64,000 nucleotides of DNA. Source: Crenobacter cavernae (lineage in GTDB: Bacteria; Pseudomonadota; Gammaproteobacteria; Burkholderiales; Chromobacteriaceae). A program made the position numbers and the translations under genes. Of this stretch, positions 32,358 to 41,680 are shown one piece after another. The notes beneath the pieces are model-generated. The model searched no databases, was not told the DNA's origin, and saw nothing but the letters and a program-made list of their open reading frames with translations. The stretch covers positions 873,001 to 937,000 of the forward strand of contig NZ_CP031337.1 in the NCBI RefSeq assembly GCF_003355495.1, written 5' to 3'. The first letter of the stretch is position 1, and the number at the start of each line of letters is the position of its first letter.

Positions 32358-33542
32358 TTAGTCCGCCTGTTTGCGCAGGAAAGCCGGGATATCGTAGCTG
32401 TCGCTGACCTCCGGGTTCGAGAAGTCGCTGGAGCTCGGCGCGCGGCGGCCGCGGTTGCGCATGATGGCCGGGACGTCGGACAGTTCGTTGTAGTCCAGCA
32501 CCTCGACCGGACGGTCGTCGGTGCCGGTCTTGACGATCTTGATGTACTCCGGACGCTCTTCGCGCTGCGGTTTCTTGGCGCCGAGGCCAGTCGCGATCAG
32601 CGTGACGCGGATCGTGTCTTCCGACATGCCCTCGACTTCGGCGGTGCCGAACTTGATCTGCGCGTCTTCGTCGGCGTACTGGCGGACGATGCCCATGATC
32701 TCGCGGTATTCGCTCATCTTCAGGCAACCCGGCGCGGTCGAGATGTTGACCAGCACGCCGCGGGCGCCGTCGAGCGTGATGTTGTCGAGCAGCGGGCTCG
32801 CCACCGCCTGTTCGGCCGCGACGCGCGCGCGGTCGATGCCGGCCGCGTGCGAGGAGCCCATCATCGCCAGGCCCATCTCGCCCATCACGGTGCGCACGTC
32901 GGCGAAGTCGACGTTGATCAGGCCCGGGCACGTGATCACTTCGGCGATGCCGGCCACGGCGCCGCGCAGCACGTCGTCGGCGGCGCGGAACGCTTCGCGC
33001 ATCGTCACGTCTTCGCCGAGCACTTCCATCAGCTTCTCATTCGGGATCACGATCAGCGAGTCGACGTGCTTTTTCAGCTCGTCGATGCCGGCCTGCGCGA
33101 TCTTCATGCGCTTGCCTTCGTGCGCGAACGGGCGCGTGACGACGCCAACCGTCAGGATGCCCAATTCTTTGGCGACTTCGGCCACCACCGGCGCGGCGCC
33201 GGTGCCGGTGCCGCCGCCCATGCCGGCGGTCAGGAACACCATGTGCGCGCCCCTGAGCGTGTCGGCGATGCGTTCGCGGTCTTCGAGCGCGGCGCTGCGG
33301 CCGGTTTCCGGGTTCGCGCCGGCGCCGAGGCCGCGCGTCAGGTTCTGGCCGAGCTGCAGACGGATCGGCGCGCGGTTGCGCTTGAGCGACTGCGCGTCGG
33401 TGTTGGCGCAGATGAACTCGACGCCGTTCACATGACCCTCGACCATATTGTCGATCGCGTTGCAGCCGCCGCCGCCGACGCCGATCACCTTGATGACGGC
33501 TTCGGACGCCGTCTCCTGCATCACTTCGAACACCATGCTCAT
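32358..33542 (-). CDS. ftsZ: Cell division protein FtsZ
   Basis: Tubulin-like GTPase forming the Z ring. A 394-residue protein with the tubulin signature GGGTGTGAAPV, the N-terminal IGVGGGGCNAIDNM nucleotide loop, and the T7 synergy region. The C-terminal tail DSYDIPAFLRKQAD is the conserved peptide that binds FtsA and ZipA. It sits 86 bp after ftsA; the gap has one copy of the dispersed repeat (33607). Confidence 0.98.
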   Translation of the reverse strand: MSMVFEVMQETASEAVIKVIGVGGGGCNAIDNMVEGHVNGVEFICANTDAQSLKRNRAPIRLQLGQNLTRGLGAGANPETGRSAALEDRERIADTLRGAHMVFLTAGMGGGTGTGAAPVVAEVAKELGILTVGVVTRPFAHEGKRMKIAQAGIDELKKHVDSLIVIPNEKLMEVLGEDVTMREAFRAADDVLRGAVAGIAEVITCPGLINVDFADVRTVMGEMGLAMMGSSHAAGIDRARVAAEQAVASPLLDNITLDGARGVLVNISTAPGCLKMSEYREIMGIVRQYADEDAQIKFGTAEVEGMSEDTIRVTLIATGLGAKKPQREERPEYIKIVKTGTDDRPVEVLDYNELSDVPAIMRNRGRRAPSSSDFSNPEVSDSYDIPAFLRKQAD

Positions 33543-33628
33543 TTCTCTCTCCTCAAAGACGAGCTTGCTTCAAACACGAAAAATCTTTATGCGGCCGGGC
33601 CCGGGGCTCGGCCAAGCTTGCCGGCACT

Positions 33629-34864
33629 TTAGAAATTGCCGGCGAACCAGGCTTTCATTTTGCCGAACATCGAACCGATGCCCGGGTCGACCCTGCCGCC
33701 GGTCGCAGTCTGGATCTGGTCCTTGCCGTGCAACAGCAGGCCGACCCCGGTCGAAAAACGCGGATTCTTCACTACCTCGGACAAACCGCCGACGTATTTG
33801 GGCACGCCGATGCGCACTGGCATGTGGAACACCTCTTCGGCCAGCTCCATCATCCCCGGCATCAGGCTGGCGCCACCGGTCAGGACGAGGCCGGACGACA
33901 GCACCTCCTCGAAGCCGGAACGGCGCAGCTCCTGCTGGACCAATTGAAACAGTTCCTCGACGCGCGGCTCGATCACTTCGGCCAGCGTCACGCGCGACAT
34001 CTGGCGCGGGCCGCGCTCGCCGACGCCCGGCACCTCGATCATCTGCGAAGGCTCGGCCAGGCCGGTCAAGGCCACGCCGTGCTGGATCTTGATGTCTTCC
34101 GCTTCTTTAGTCGGCGTGCGCAGCGCCATCGCGATGTCGTTGGTGATCTGGTCGCCGGCGATCGGGATCACCGCGGTGTGGCGGATCGCGCCGTTGACGT
34201 AGACCGCGATGTCGGTCGTGCCGCCGCCGACGTCGATCAGGCACACGCCGAGTTCCTTCTCGTCTTCCGACAGCACCGCCAGCGCCGATGCCATCGGCTG
34301 CAGCACCAGGTCGGACACCTCGAGACCGCAGCGGCGCACGCACTTGGCGACGTTCTGCGCCGCCGACACCGCGCCGGTCACGATGTGCACCTTGGCCTCG
34401 AGCCTGACGCCGCTCATCCCCAGCGGTTCGCGCACGCCTTCCTGGCCGTCGATGCTGTATTCCTGCGTCAGGATGTGCAGCACCTGGTGGTCGGGCGGGA
34501 TCGTCACCGCGCGCGCGGTTTCGATCACGCGCTCGATGTCGGCCTGCATCACCTCGCGGTCCTTGATCGCGACCATTCCGTGCGAGTTGGTGCTCTTGAT
34601 GTGACTGCCGGCGATGCCGGTGTAGACCTCGTGAATCTTGCAGTCGGCCATCAGCTCGGCCTCCTCCAGCGCGCGCTGGATCGCCTGCACCGTCGACTCG
34701 ATGTTGACCACCATGCCGCGCTTCAGGCCGCGCGACGCGGTCTGGCCCATGCCGATGATGTTCAGCCTGCCCTCGTCGAGCACTTCGGCGACGATCGCGA
34801 CGATCTTCGACGTGCCGATGTCGAGCCCGACCAGCATGTTCTTGCTTTCTCTCGGTTTGCTCAC
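33629..34864 (-). CDS. ftsA: Cell division protein FtsA
   Basis: Actin-like membrane tether of FtsZ, 411 residues. The N-terminus VSKPRESKNMLVGLDIGTSKIVAIVAEV has the phosphate-1 motif; DVGGGTTDIAVY is phosphate-2; the C-terminal amphipathic helix is GIGSMFGKMKAWFAGNF. The GTG start at 34864 overlaps the ftsQ stop (GTGA) and follows TTGGAG. A much longer in-frame extension upstream is shadow sequence across ftsQ and was rejected. Confidence 0.96.
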   Translation of the reverse strand: MSKPRESKNMLVGLDIGTSKIVAIVAEVLDEGRLNIIGMGQTASRGLKRGMVVNIESTVQAIQRALEEAELMADCKIHEVYTGIAGSHIKSTNSHGMVAIKDREVMQADIERVIETARAVTIPPDHQVLHILTQEYSIDGQEGVREPLGMSGVRLEAKVHIVTGAVSAAQNVAKCVRRCGLEVSDLVLQPMASALAVLSEDEKELGVCLIDVGGGTTDIAVYVNGAIRHTAVIPIAGDQITNDIAMALRTPTKEAEDIKIQHGVALTGLAEPSQMIEVPGVGERGPRQMSRVTLAEVIEPRVEELFQLVQQELRRSGFEEVLSSGLVLTGGASLMPGMMELAEEVFHMPVRIGVPKYVGGLSEVVKNPRFSTGVGLLLHGKDQIQTATGGRVDPGIGSMFGKMKAWFAGNF

Positions 34865-35592
34865 CGTGTAGCTCCAATGTGTGCCGGCGGCGCCTTGTAA
34901 TCGGGCATCCGCGCGGCAAATCCGTTCGGGTAGCGCATGTCGACCGTGTCGATGCGGTATCCAAGCCCGGCCAGCGTGTCCTTCCAGTGGCCGGCGAAAC
35001 GCTCGGTGCGCATCAGCACATCGCTGCGCCCCAGCTCCAGTTTCACGCCGTTGTCCAGCTCCACCCGCCACGCGCGCCGCGCCGACAGGTTCAGTACCAC
35101 GGGCTTCAGCCCCGACGACGCGAGCGCCTGGCGAAGTTGGCCGAGCATCGCGCTCATCTCCTGCTCGCTGCCGGCCGGCCCGAAGAACACCGGCAGTGGC
35201 GCGTCGCTCGCCGCGTCGAACCACACGCCGCTCGTGCTGATCAGGCCGTTCTCGCCCCAGCGCGCCATCGCCTCGTGCTCGACGACGATGATCTCGAGCG
35301 TGTCCGGCCAACGGCGCCTGACCTGCGCCTCGCGCACCCACGGCAGCTTCCCGAACGCCGCGCGGGTGTTGTCGATGTCGAGCGTGAAGAAGGTGCCCGA
35401 CAGCTCGTGCTCGGCGATGTACTTCAACTGCTCCGGCGTCACCTTCTTCAGCGCGCCGTCGATCTGGATCTTCTTCACCGGGAACCACGGCGAATGCACG
35501 AACCACACGCCGCCGGCGTACAGCAGCATGGACAGCGACGCCAGAAGCAGGAAATTCGCGAGGCTCCTGAGCGCCTGGTGGTTATCCCACAT
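34861..35592 (-). CDS. ftsQ: Cell division protein FtsQ
   Basis: Bitopic divisome protein of 243 residues. It has a short cytoplasmic tail, one membrane helix (FLLLASLSMLLYAGGVWFV), a POTRA domain (FPVKKIQIDGALKKVTPEQLKYIAEHELSGTFF), and a beta domain. It binds FtsL-FtsB. It overlaps ddlB by 11 bp and ftsA by 4 bp. A TTGGCCGAG copy at 35137 is read in the rare Leu-Gly-Gln frame. Confidence 0.95.
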   Translation of the reverse strand: MWDNHQALRSLANFLLLASLSMLLYAGGVWFVHSPWFPVKKIQIDGALKKVTPEQLKYIAEHELSGTFFTLDIDNTRAAFGKLPWVREAQVRRRWPDTLEIIVVEHEAMARWGENGLISTSGVWFDAASDAPLPVFFGPAGSEQEMSAMLGQLRQALASSGLKPVVLNLSARRAWRVELDNGVKLELGRSDVLMRTERFAGHWKDTLAGLGYRIDTVDMRYPNGFAARMPDYKAPPAHIGATR

Positions 35593-36493
35593 GGGCCATG
35601 CCGAGGATGGTCAGGCACAGCTCCTCGTAGCCGACGCCGGCCTGGCGTGCCGCCATCGGCACCAGGCTGTGGCTCGTCATGCCCGGCGCGGTATTCACTT
35701 CCAGCAAGTAGATCTTGCCCGCCTCGTCCATCAGGAAGTCGACGCGGCCCCAGCCGCGGCCGCCGAGCACCTTGAACGCGACGCGCGCCAGTTCTCGCGC
35801 CTCGGCTTCGACCGCGTCCGACAGACCGCTCGGGCAGCGGTACACCGTGTCGTCGCGGAAGTACTTCGCCTGGTAGTCGTAGAACTCGGTCGCCGGTTCG
35901 ATCTTGATCGTCGGCAGCACCGAGTCACCGACGATGGCGCAGGTGAACTCGCCGCCGCCGACGAAGGCTTCGGCGATCACGATGGAGTCGTACTTGTTCG
36001 CCTCTTCGAACGCCGCACGCAGCTCGCCGCGATTCTTCACCTTGGTCACGCCTATGCTCGAGCCCTCGGTCGCCGGCTTCACGAACAGCGGCAGGCCGAG
36101 CTCTTCTTCGACGGCGTCGAAGTCGGCCGCGTCGTCGAGCAGCCGGAACGCCGGCACCGGCAAGCCGGCGCCCTGCCAGACGAGCTTGGTGCGCCACTTG
36201 TCCATGCCGATCGCGGAGGCCATCACGCCGCAGCCGGTGTACGGAATGCCCAAGGTTTCCAGCGCGCCCTGCAGCGTGCCGTCCTCGCCGAACGGGCCGT
36301 GCAGCGCGATGAACACGCGCTCGAAGCCCTCGTCCTTGAGCGCCGACAACGGTTTTTCCGCCGGGTCGAACGCGTACGCGTCGACACCCTTAGCACGCAG
36401 CGCGGCCAGCACGCCGCCGCCGCTCATCAACGACACCTCGCGCTCCGACGAGGTGCCGCCCATCATTACTGCCACTTTGCCAAACTGCTGCAT
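35582..36493 (-). CDS. ddlB: D-alanine--D-alanine ligase
   Basis: ATP-grasp ligase forming D-Ala-D-Ala for peptidoglycan precursors, 303 residues. Visible parts: GKVAVMMGGTSSEREVSLMSG, ALHGPFGEDGTLQG, the ATP-grasp segment LFVKPATEGSSIGVTKV, and the metal-binding end YLLEVNTAPGMTSHS. The start MQQFGK follows AGGAAGAG. An in-frame extension of nearly 800 bp through murC is shadow sequence. Confidence 0.97.
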   Translation of the reverse strand: MQQFGKVAVMMGGTSSEREVSLMSGGGVLAALRAKGVDAYAFDPAEKPLSALKDEGFERVFIALHGPFGEDGTLQGALETLGIPYTGCGVMASAIGMDKWRTKLVWQGAGLPVPAFRLLDDAADFDAVEEELGLPLFVKPATEGSSIGVTKVKNRGELRAAFEEANKYDSIVIAEAFVGGGEFTCAIVGDSVLPTIKIEPATEFYDYQAKYFRDDTVYRCPSGLSDAVEAEARELARVAFKVLGGRGWGRVDFLMDEAGKIYLLEVNTAPGMTSHSLVPMAARQAGVGYEELCLTILGMAHVG

Positions 36494-36534
36494 TTGTCTC
36501 TTCCTGCTGTGGCCGAGGCTCGGCCAACCCTGAA

Positions 36535-37926
36535 TCATTTGCCGGCGGCGAGCTTGCCCGGCACCGCGCCGATCGAACCGGCGCCCATGGTGATCAAGAC
36601 GTCGCCGTCGCGCACCGCGGCGTGTACCGTCGCGGGCAGCTCGGCGATGTTTTCGACGAAGATCGGCTCGACCTTGCCGATCACGCGCACCGCGCGTGCG
36701 AGCGAGCGGCCGTCGGCGGCGACGATCGGCGTCTCCCCTGCGGCATACACCTCGGTCAACAACAGCGCGTCGACGGTCGACAGCACCTTGACGAAGTCTT
36801 CGAACAGGTCGCGGGTCCGGCTGTAGCGGTGCGGCTGGAAGGCGAGCACCAGGCGCTTGTCCGGGAAGGCGCCGCGCACCGCTTCGAGCGTCGCGGCCAT
36901 CTCGACCGGGTGGTGGCCGTAGTCGTCGACCAGCGTGTAGCTGCCGCCATTTTCCAGCGCGACCTCGCCGTAGCGCTGGAAGCGCCGGCCGACGCCGGCG
37001 AACTCGGCCAGGCCCTTCTGGATCGCCGGGATGTCGGCGCCGCATTCGAGACCGATCGTGATCGCCGACAAGGCGTTCAGTACGTTGTGACGGCCCGGCA
37101 GGTTGAGCACCACCGGGAAGCGCGTCGTCGTACCGTTTCTCACCACGCAGTCGAAGTGCATCTGGCCGGCGGCGGCGACGACGTTCTCTGCGTACACGTC
37201 GGCGTCGTCCGTCAGGCCGTAGGTGGTCACCGGTTTCTTCACCTGCGGCAGGATGGCGCGCACATGTGCATCGTCGATGCACAGCACGGCGCGGCCGTAG
37301 AACGGCAGCCTATGGAGAAAATCGACGAAGGCCTGCTTGAGCTTGTCGAAGCTGTGCTCGTAGGTGTCCATGTGGTCGGCGTCGATGTTGGTCACCACCG
37401 CCATCACCGGCGCCAGATGCAGGAAGGACGCATCCGACTCGTCGGCCTCGGCGACCAGAAATTCACCGGAACCGAGCTTGGCGTTGGCGCCGGCCGCGGT
37501 CAGCTTGCCGCCGATGACGAAGGTCGGGTCGAGCCCGGCCGCCGCAAGCACCGACGCGGCCAGGCTGGTCGTCGTCGTCTTGCCGTGCGTGCCGGCGATC
37601 GCGACGCCCTGCTTGAAGCGCATCAGCTCGGCCAACATCATCGCGCGCGGGATCACCGGGATGTGCTTGTCGCGCGCGGCTATAACCTCCGGGTTGTCCG
37701 CCTTCACCGCGGTCGACGTCACGACGACGTCGGCGTCGCCGATGTAGGTCGCGTCGTGGCCGAAGAAGACGCTCGCGCCCTGGGCGGTCAAGCGCTGCGT
37801 CGCCGTCCCGTCGGCCATGTCGGAGCCGGACACGGTGTAGCCGAGGTTGAGCAGCACCTCGGCGATGCCGCACATGCCGACGCCGCCGATGCCGACAAAA
37901 TGGATGTGTTTGACCTTGTGTTTCAT
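36535..37926 (-). CDS. murC: UDP-N-acetylmuramate--L-alanine ligase
   Basis: Adds L-Ala to UDP-MurNAc. A 463-residue Mur ligase: N-terminal HIHFVGIGGVGMCGIAEVL, ATP loop AGTHGKTTTTS, and the central VTNIDADHMDTYEHSF. The start MKHKVKHIHFVG follows AAGGA. The 41-bp gap to ddlB contains a short hairpin (GGCCGAG / CTCGGCC at 36511-36525) overlapping one repeat copy. murB is not in this cluster, as is common outside enterics. Confidence 0.97.
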   Translation of the reverse strand: MKHKVKHIHFVGIGGVGMCGIAEVLLNLGYTVSGSDMADGTATQRLTAQGASVFFGHDATYIGDADVVVTSTAVKADNPEVIAARDKHIPVIPRAMMLAELMRFKQGVAIAGTHGKTTTTSLAASVLAAAGLDPTFVIGGKLTAAGANAKLGSGEFLVAEADESDASFLHLAPVMAVVTNIDADHMDTYEHSFDKLKQAFVDFLHRLPFYGRAVLCIDDAHVRAILPQVKKPVTTYGLTDDADVYAENVVAAAGQMHFDCVVRNGTTTRFPVVLNLPGRHNVLNALSAITIGLECGADIPAIQKGLAEFAGVGRRFQRYGEVALENGGSYTLVDDYGHHPVEMAATLEAVRGAFPDKRLVLAFQPHRYSRTRDLFEDFVKVLSTVDALLLTEVYAAGETPIVAADGRSLARAVRVIGKVEPIFVENIAELPATVHAAVRDGDVLITMGAGSIGAVPGKLAAGK

Positions 37927-37955
37927 CTGCGTAAATCCTTGCCGGAAATCCGGCC

Positions 37956-39026
37956 TTATTCCTGTGTCAGCGCCTCGCACACGTCGGCCACACGGGCCGC
38001 CGCGTCGGTCAGCGCCAGCGCGCGGGCCTTTTCGGCCATCGCGAGGCATTGTTCGCGCGTCAACGAGGCGAGCCAGTCGGCCAGTCCGTCGACGTCCAAT
38101 TCATTCTGCGGCAGCAGCTTCGCCGCGCCGGCGTCGGCCAGATACCGGGCGTTGCCGGTCTGGTGATCGTCTACCGCGTGCGGGTAGGGCACGAGCAGAC
38201 TCCCGACGCCCGCCGCCGCCAGTTCGGCCACCGTCAAGGCGCCTGCGCGGCACACCACCACGTCGGCGGACGCGTACTCGGCCGCCATGTCGGCGATGAA
38301 GGCGCGGCAGTCTGCCGTCACGCCCACCTTCGCGTAGTTGGCCTTAAGTTCGTCGATCGCCTTCGAACCAGCCTGGTGCACCACCTGCGGCCGCCTGTCG
38401 GCCGGGATCCTGGCCAGCGCCTCGGGCACGGTGTCGTTGAACACCTTGGCGCCGAGGCTGCCGCCGACGACCAGCACCTTCAGCGGACCGGCACGGCCGG
38501 CAAAGCGTGCTTCGGGTGCGGCAATGGCCGCGATGTCGGCGCGCACCGGGTTGCCGACGAGGCCATCGGTCCCCGGGAAAGCGCCCGGGAAGGCAAACAG
38601 CGTGCGACTGGCGATCTTCGATAGCAGCTTGTTGGTCAGCCCGGCGACCGAGTTCTGCTCGTGCACGATGAGCGGCTTCCAGAAGAAGCGCGACGCGAGG
38701 CCGCCCGGAAAACCGGTATAGCCGCCGAAGCCGATCGCAATGTCCGGACGGTGGCGAAAGATCACGACCGTGCTCTTGAGCAAGGCGCCGGCCATCACGA
38801 AGGGCAGCGCGAGCTTGCGCGCGATTCCGTTGCCGCGCACGCCGCGGATCTTCACCGTCTCGATCGCGAAACCGTGCTCTGGCACCAGGCGCGTTTCCAT
38901 GCCGCCCTCTGCGCCCAGCCAGATCACCTTCCAGCCGCGCGAGGTCAGCTCCTTCGCGACCGCGAGGCCGGGAAAGATATGTCCGCCGGTGCCGCCGGCC
39001 ATGACCATGATGGTTCGGTTCGCCAT
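37956..39026 (-). CDS. murG: MurG lipid II-forming GlcNAc transferase
   Basis: Peripheral inner-membrane GT28 glycosyltransferase that adds GlcNAc to lipid I. A 356-residue protein with the G-loops IMVMAGGTGGHIFPGLAVA and VVGGSLGAKVFN, and GFGGYTGFPGG. The ATG at 39026 is used; a TTG further upstream would start inside a copy of the dispersed repeat (39039-39047) and is less likely. Confidence 0.97.
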   Translation of the reverse strand: MANRTIMVMAGGTGGHIFPGLAVAKELTSRGWKVIWLGAEGGMETRLVPEHGFAIETVKIRGVRGNGIARKLALPFVMAGALLKSTVVIFRHRPDIAIGFGGYTGFPGGLASRFFWKPLIVHEQNSVAGLTNKLLSKIASRTLFAFPGAFPGTDGLVGNPVRADIAAIAAPEARFAGRAGPLKVLVVGGSLGAKVFNDTVPEALARIPADRRPQVVHQAGSKAIDELKANYAKVGVTADCRAFIADMAAEYASADVVVCRAGALTVAELAAAGVGSLLVPYPHAVDDHQTGNARYLADAGAAKLLPQNELDVDGLADWLASLTREQCLAMAEKARALALTDAAARVADVCEALTQE

Positions 39027-39084
39027 TCTGCCTTTACCCTCGGCCAACCTTCCGGCGGGCCGCGTTAATCTTTGTTACCACTTT

Positions 39085-39166
39085 GCTCACCGTGAGCCAC
39101 GTAACGCCGTACCTTTCGGCGTTCCTCAACCCGTGCCGGACGCGTGGCTACACCTTGTAGCCACGC
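39085..39166 (-). other. Three successive hairpins between ftsW and murG
   Basis: Inverted repeats at 39085-39098 (GCTCAC / GTGAGC), 39103-39123 (AACGCCG / CGGCGTT) and 39142-39166 (GCGTGGCTAC / GTAGCCACGC). The last overlaps the ftsW stop codon. No T run follows any of them. This is the widest internal gap (about 120 bp) of an otherwise overlapping cluster. Confidence 0.45.
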
Positions 39167-40305
39167 ATTATTCTTCTATTCTCCCAGTCCACCCGCACCA
39201 GCACCGCGACCGCGATCAAATTCATCAGCATCGCCGAGCCGCCGAACGACATCAGCGGCAGCGTCAGCCCCTTGGTCGGCAAGAGGCCCATGTTCACGCC
39301 GATGTTGAAGAAGGACTGGATGCCGAGCCAGATGCCGATGCCCTGCGCGACCAGCGCCTGGTAGTAGCGCTCGAGCTTCTTCGACTCGACGCCGATGTGG
39401 AAAGCGCGGCGCACGATCCACGCGTACAGTCCAATCACGACCAGGATGCCGAAGAAGCCGAACTCCTCAGAGATCACCGCCATGATGAAGTCGGTATGCG
39501 CCTCGGGCAGGTAGAACAGTTTCTCGACGCTGCCGCCGAGCCCGACGCCGAACCACTCGCCGCGGCCGATCGCGATCAGCGAGTGGCTCAACTGGTAGCC
39601 CTTGCCGTACGGGTCCTCCCACGGGTCCATGAAACCGAGCACGCGTTTCAACCGGTACGGCGACGTGACGATCAACAGCACAATCGCCATCATCGCCATC
39701 ACCGCCAGCCCGCCGAAGATCCTCAGGTTGATGCCGCCGAGGAACAGGATGCCCATCGCGATCGTCATCACCACCATCAGCGCGCCGAAGTCCGGCTCCA
39801 TCAAGAGCAGGAAGGCGACCGCGACGATCGCCGCCAGCATCGGCAGGAAGCCCTGCGTGAAGCTGTGCATCTTGGCCGACTTGCGGAAGGTGTAGTCGGC
39901 CGCGTACATCACCGTCGCGAACTTCATCAGTTCCGACGGCTGGAAGTTCAGCACCACCAGCGAAATCCAGCGCCGCGAGCCGTTCACCACCTTGCCGATG
40001 CCGGGGATCAGCACCGCCACCAGCAGCACCAGCCCGACGATGAACAGCCGGCTCGCGTTCTTCTGCCACGCCGCGGTCGGCACCTGGAACGCCGCGGCCG
40101 CGCCTATCATCCCGACCGACAGGAACATCACGTGTCGGATCAGGTAGAAGAAGCGGTTTTGCGTGTCCGGGTCGGCCTCGGCGTAAGCGATCGACGCCGA
40201 GTACACCATCACCAGGCTCACCGACAAGAGGAGCGCGAGCGCCCACATCAGCGCTTCGTCGAAGGCCGTGATGGGGGAAAAACGCCGCGCGCCGGGGATG
40301 ACCAT
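39148..40305 (-). CDS. ftsW: Septal peptidoglycan glycosyltransferase FtsW (SEDS family)
   Basis: Multi-pass SEDS polymerase that acts with FtsI at the septum. A 385-residue protein with about ten membrane helices; conserved parts include VNGSRRWISLVVLNFQPSEL, FLLLMEPDFGALMV and GLTLPLMSFGGSAML. Its ATG abuts the murD stop with no gap. The stop codon lies within a 10-bp hairpin. Confidence 0.96.
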   Translation of the reverse strand: MVIPGARRFSPITAFDEALMWALALLLSVSLVMVYSASIAYAEADPDTQNRFFYLIRHVMFLSVGMIGAAAAFQVPTAAWQKNASRLFIVGLVLLVAVLIPGIGKVVNGSRRWISLVVLNFQPSELMKFATVMYAADYTFRKSAKMHSFTQGFLPMLAAIVAVAFLLLMEPDFGALMVVMTIAMGILFLGGINLRIFGGLAVMAMMAIVLLIVTSPYRLKRVLGFMDPWEDPYGKGYQLSHSLIAIGRGEWFGVGLGGSVEKLFYLPEAHTDFIMAVISEEFGFFGILVVIGLYAWIVRRAFHIGVESKKLERYYQALVAQGIGIWLGIQSFFNIGVNMGLLPTKGLTLPLMSFGGSAMLMNLIAVAVLVRVDWENRRIMRGYKV

Positions 40306-41670
40306 TTAAGTTCGCCCGGCCTTCAAGCTGGCGACGGTGTCGATGAACACCTGCGCGCGGTGCGCGTAGTTGCGGAACATGTCGAGGCTGGCGCAGGCCG
40401 GCGACAGCAAGACCACGTCGCCTTGCTCGGCCAAGCTTGCCGCCTCGCGTGTCGCGTCCTCGAGCGAGGCGCAGTCGATCAGCGGCAGCGCGAGTCCGGC
40501 AAGCGCTGCGCGGATCTTGTCCGCGTCGCGGCCGATCAAGAGCACCGCGCGGCCGATGCGTTCGAGCGCCGGCTTGAGCGGCGTGAAATCCTGGCCCTTG
40601 CCGTCGCCGCCGGCGATCAGCACCACCGGCCGCGTCATGCCGTAAAGCGCCGCCTCGGTCGCGCCGACGTTGGTGCCCTTCGAGTCGTCGATGAAGGCGA
40701 CGCCGCCGAATTCGTCGACCAACTCGACGCGGTGCGGCAGGCCCTTGAAGGTTGCAAGGCCCGCAAGCAGCGCGCTGCGCTCCAGGCCTATAGCCTCGAC
40801 AAGCGCCAGCGCCGCCAGCGCGTTCGCCGCGTTGTGCAGGCCCTGCAGCGACATCTCTTTGGTGTCGAACACCGCTTCGCCGTCTGCGGCAAGCCAGTGG
40901 CCGCCGTCTTTCTCCAACAAGCCGTAGTCGGCCGAGCCTTTCAGCGAGAACCACTTCACGACGCGGCCGGCGCGGCTCATCGCGCGCGTCAGCGCGTCGT
41001 CGCGGTTGAGCACCTGCACGCCGCCGCCGTTGAACACCGCGGTCTTCGCGTGCGCGTAGTCGAGCAGATCCGTATAGCGGTCGAGGTGGTCCTCGGAAAT
41101 ATTGAGTACGGTCGCCGCGTCGGGCTCGAGCGACCAGGTGGTTTCCAGCTGGAAGCTCGACAGCTCCAGCACCCACACGTCGGGCTGCTTGCCGGCCTGT
41201 TCGCGCTCGAGCAGCGCGGCGAGCACCGGCAGGCCGATATTGCCGGCGACCACGGTGTCGAGGCCGGCGGCTTCGCACAGATGGCCGACCAGGCTGGTGA
41301 CGGTGCTCTTGCCGTTAGAGCCGGTGATCGCGATCACCTTCGCGCCGCCGTCTTCGATCGCACGCGCGAACAGCTCGACGTCGCCGAGCACTTCGCCGCC
41401 CTCGATCTCGAACGCGGCGATCGCCGGCGTCGACACCGGTACGCCGGGGCTGACGACGAGAATGTCGGCATCGGCGAAGGTCAGGCTGTCGAAGGCGCCT
41501 GCGCGCAGTTCTACGTTGGGCAGCAGCTCGGCCAACGTTTGCGCGTTAGGCGGCGTCGCGCGGCTGTCGGCGACTGTCACGCGTGCGCCGTGCGCTGCGA
41601 GCCAGCGCGCGGCGGCGAGGCCGGTGTCGCCGAGGCCGACGACGATGACGTGTTGTCCCTTGAATCGCAT
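40306..41670 (-). CDS. murD: UDP-N-acetylmuramoylalanine--D-glutamate ligase
   Basis: Adds D-Glu to UDP-MurNAc-L-Ala. A 454-residue Mur ligase with VVGLGDTGLAAARWLAAHG at the start, ATP loop AITGSNGKSTVTSLVG, and LNISEDHLDRYTD in the middle. Two repeat copies (40426 and 41527) encode Leu-Ala-Glu. Lies 10 bp after mraY. Confidence 0.96.
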   Translation of the reverse strand: MRFKGQHVIVVGLGDTGLAAARWLAAHGARVTVADSRATPPNAQTLAELLPNVELRAGAFDSLTFADADILVVSPGVPVSTPAIAAFEIEGGEVLGDVELFARAIEDGGAKVIAITGSNGKSTVTSLVGHLCEAAGLDTVVAGNIGLPVLAALLEREQAGKQPDVWVLELSSFQLETTWSLEPDAATVLNISEDHLDRYTDLLDYAHAKTAVFNGGGVQVLNRDDALTRAMSRAGRVVKWFSLKGSADYGLLEKDGGHWLAADGEAVFDTKEMSLQGLHNAANALAALALVEAIGLERSALLAGLATFKGLPHRVELVDEFGGVAFIDDSKGTNVGATEAALYGMTRPVVLIAGGDGKGQDFTPLKPALERIGRAVLLIGRDADKIRAALAGLALPLIDCASLEDATREAASLAEQGDVVLLSPACASLDMFRNYAHRAQVFIDTVASLKAGRT

Positions 41671-41680
41671 CGCCGTCTCC

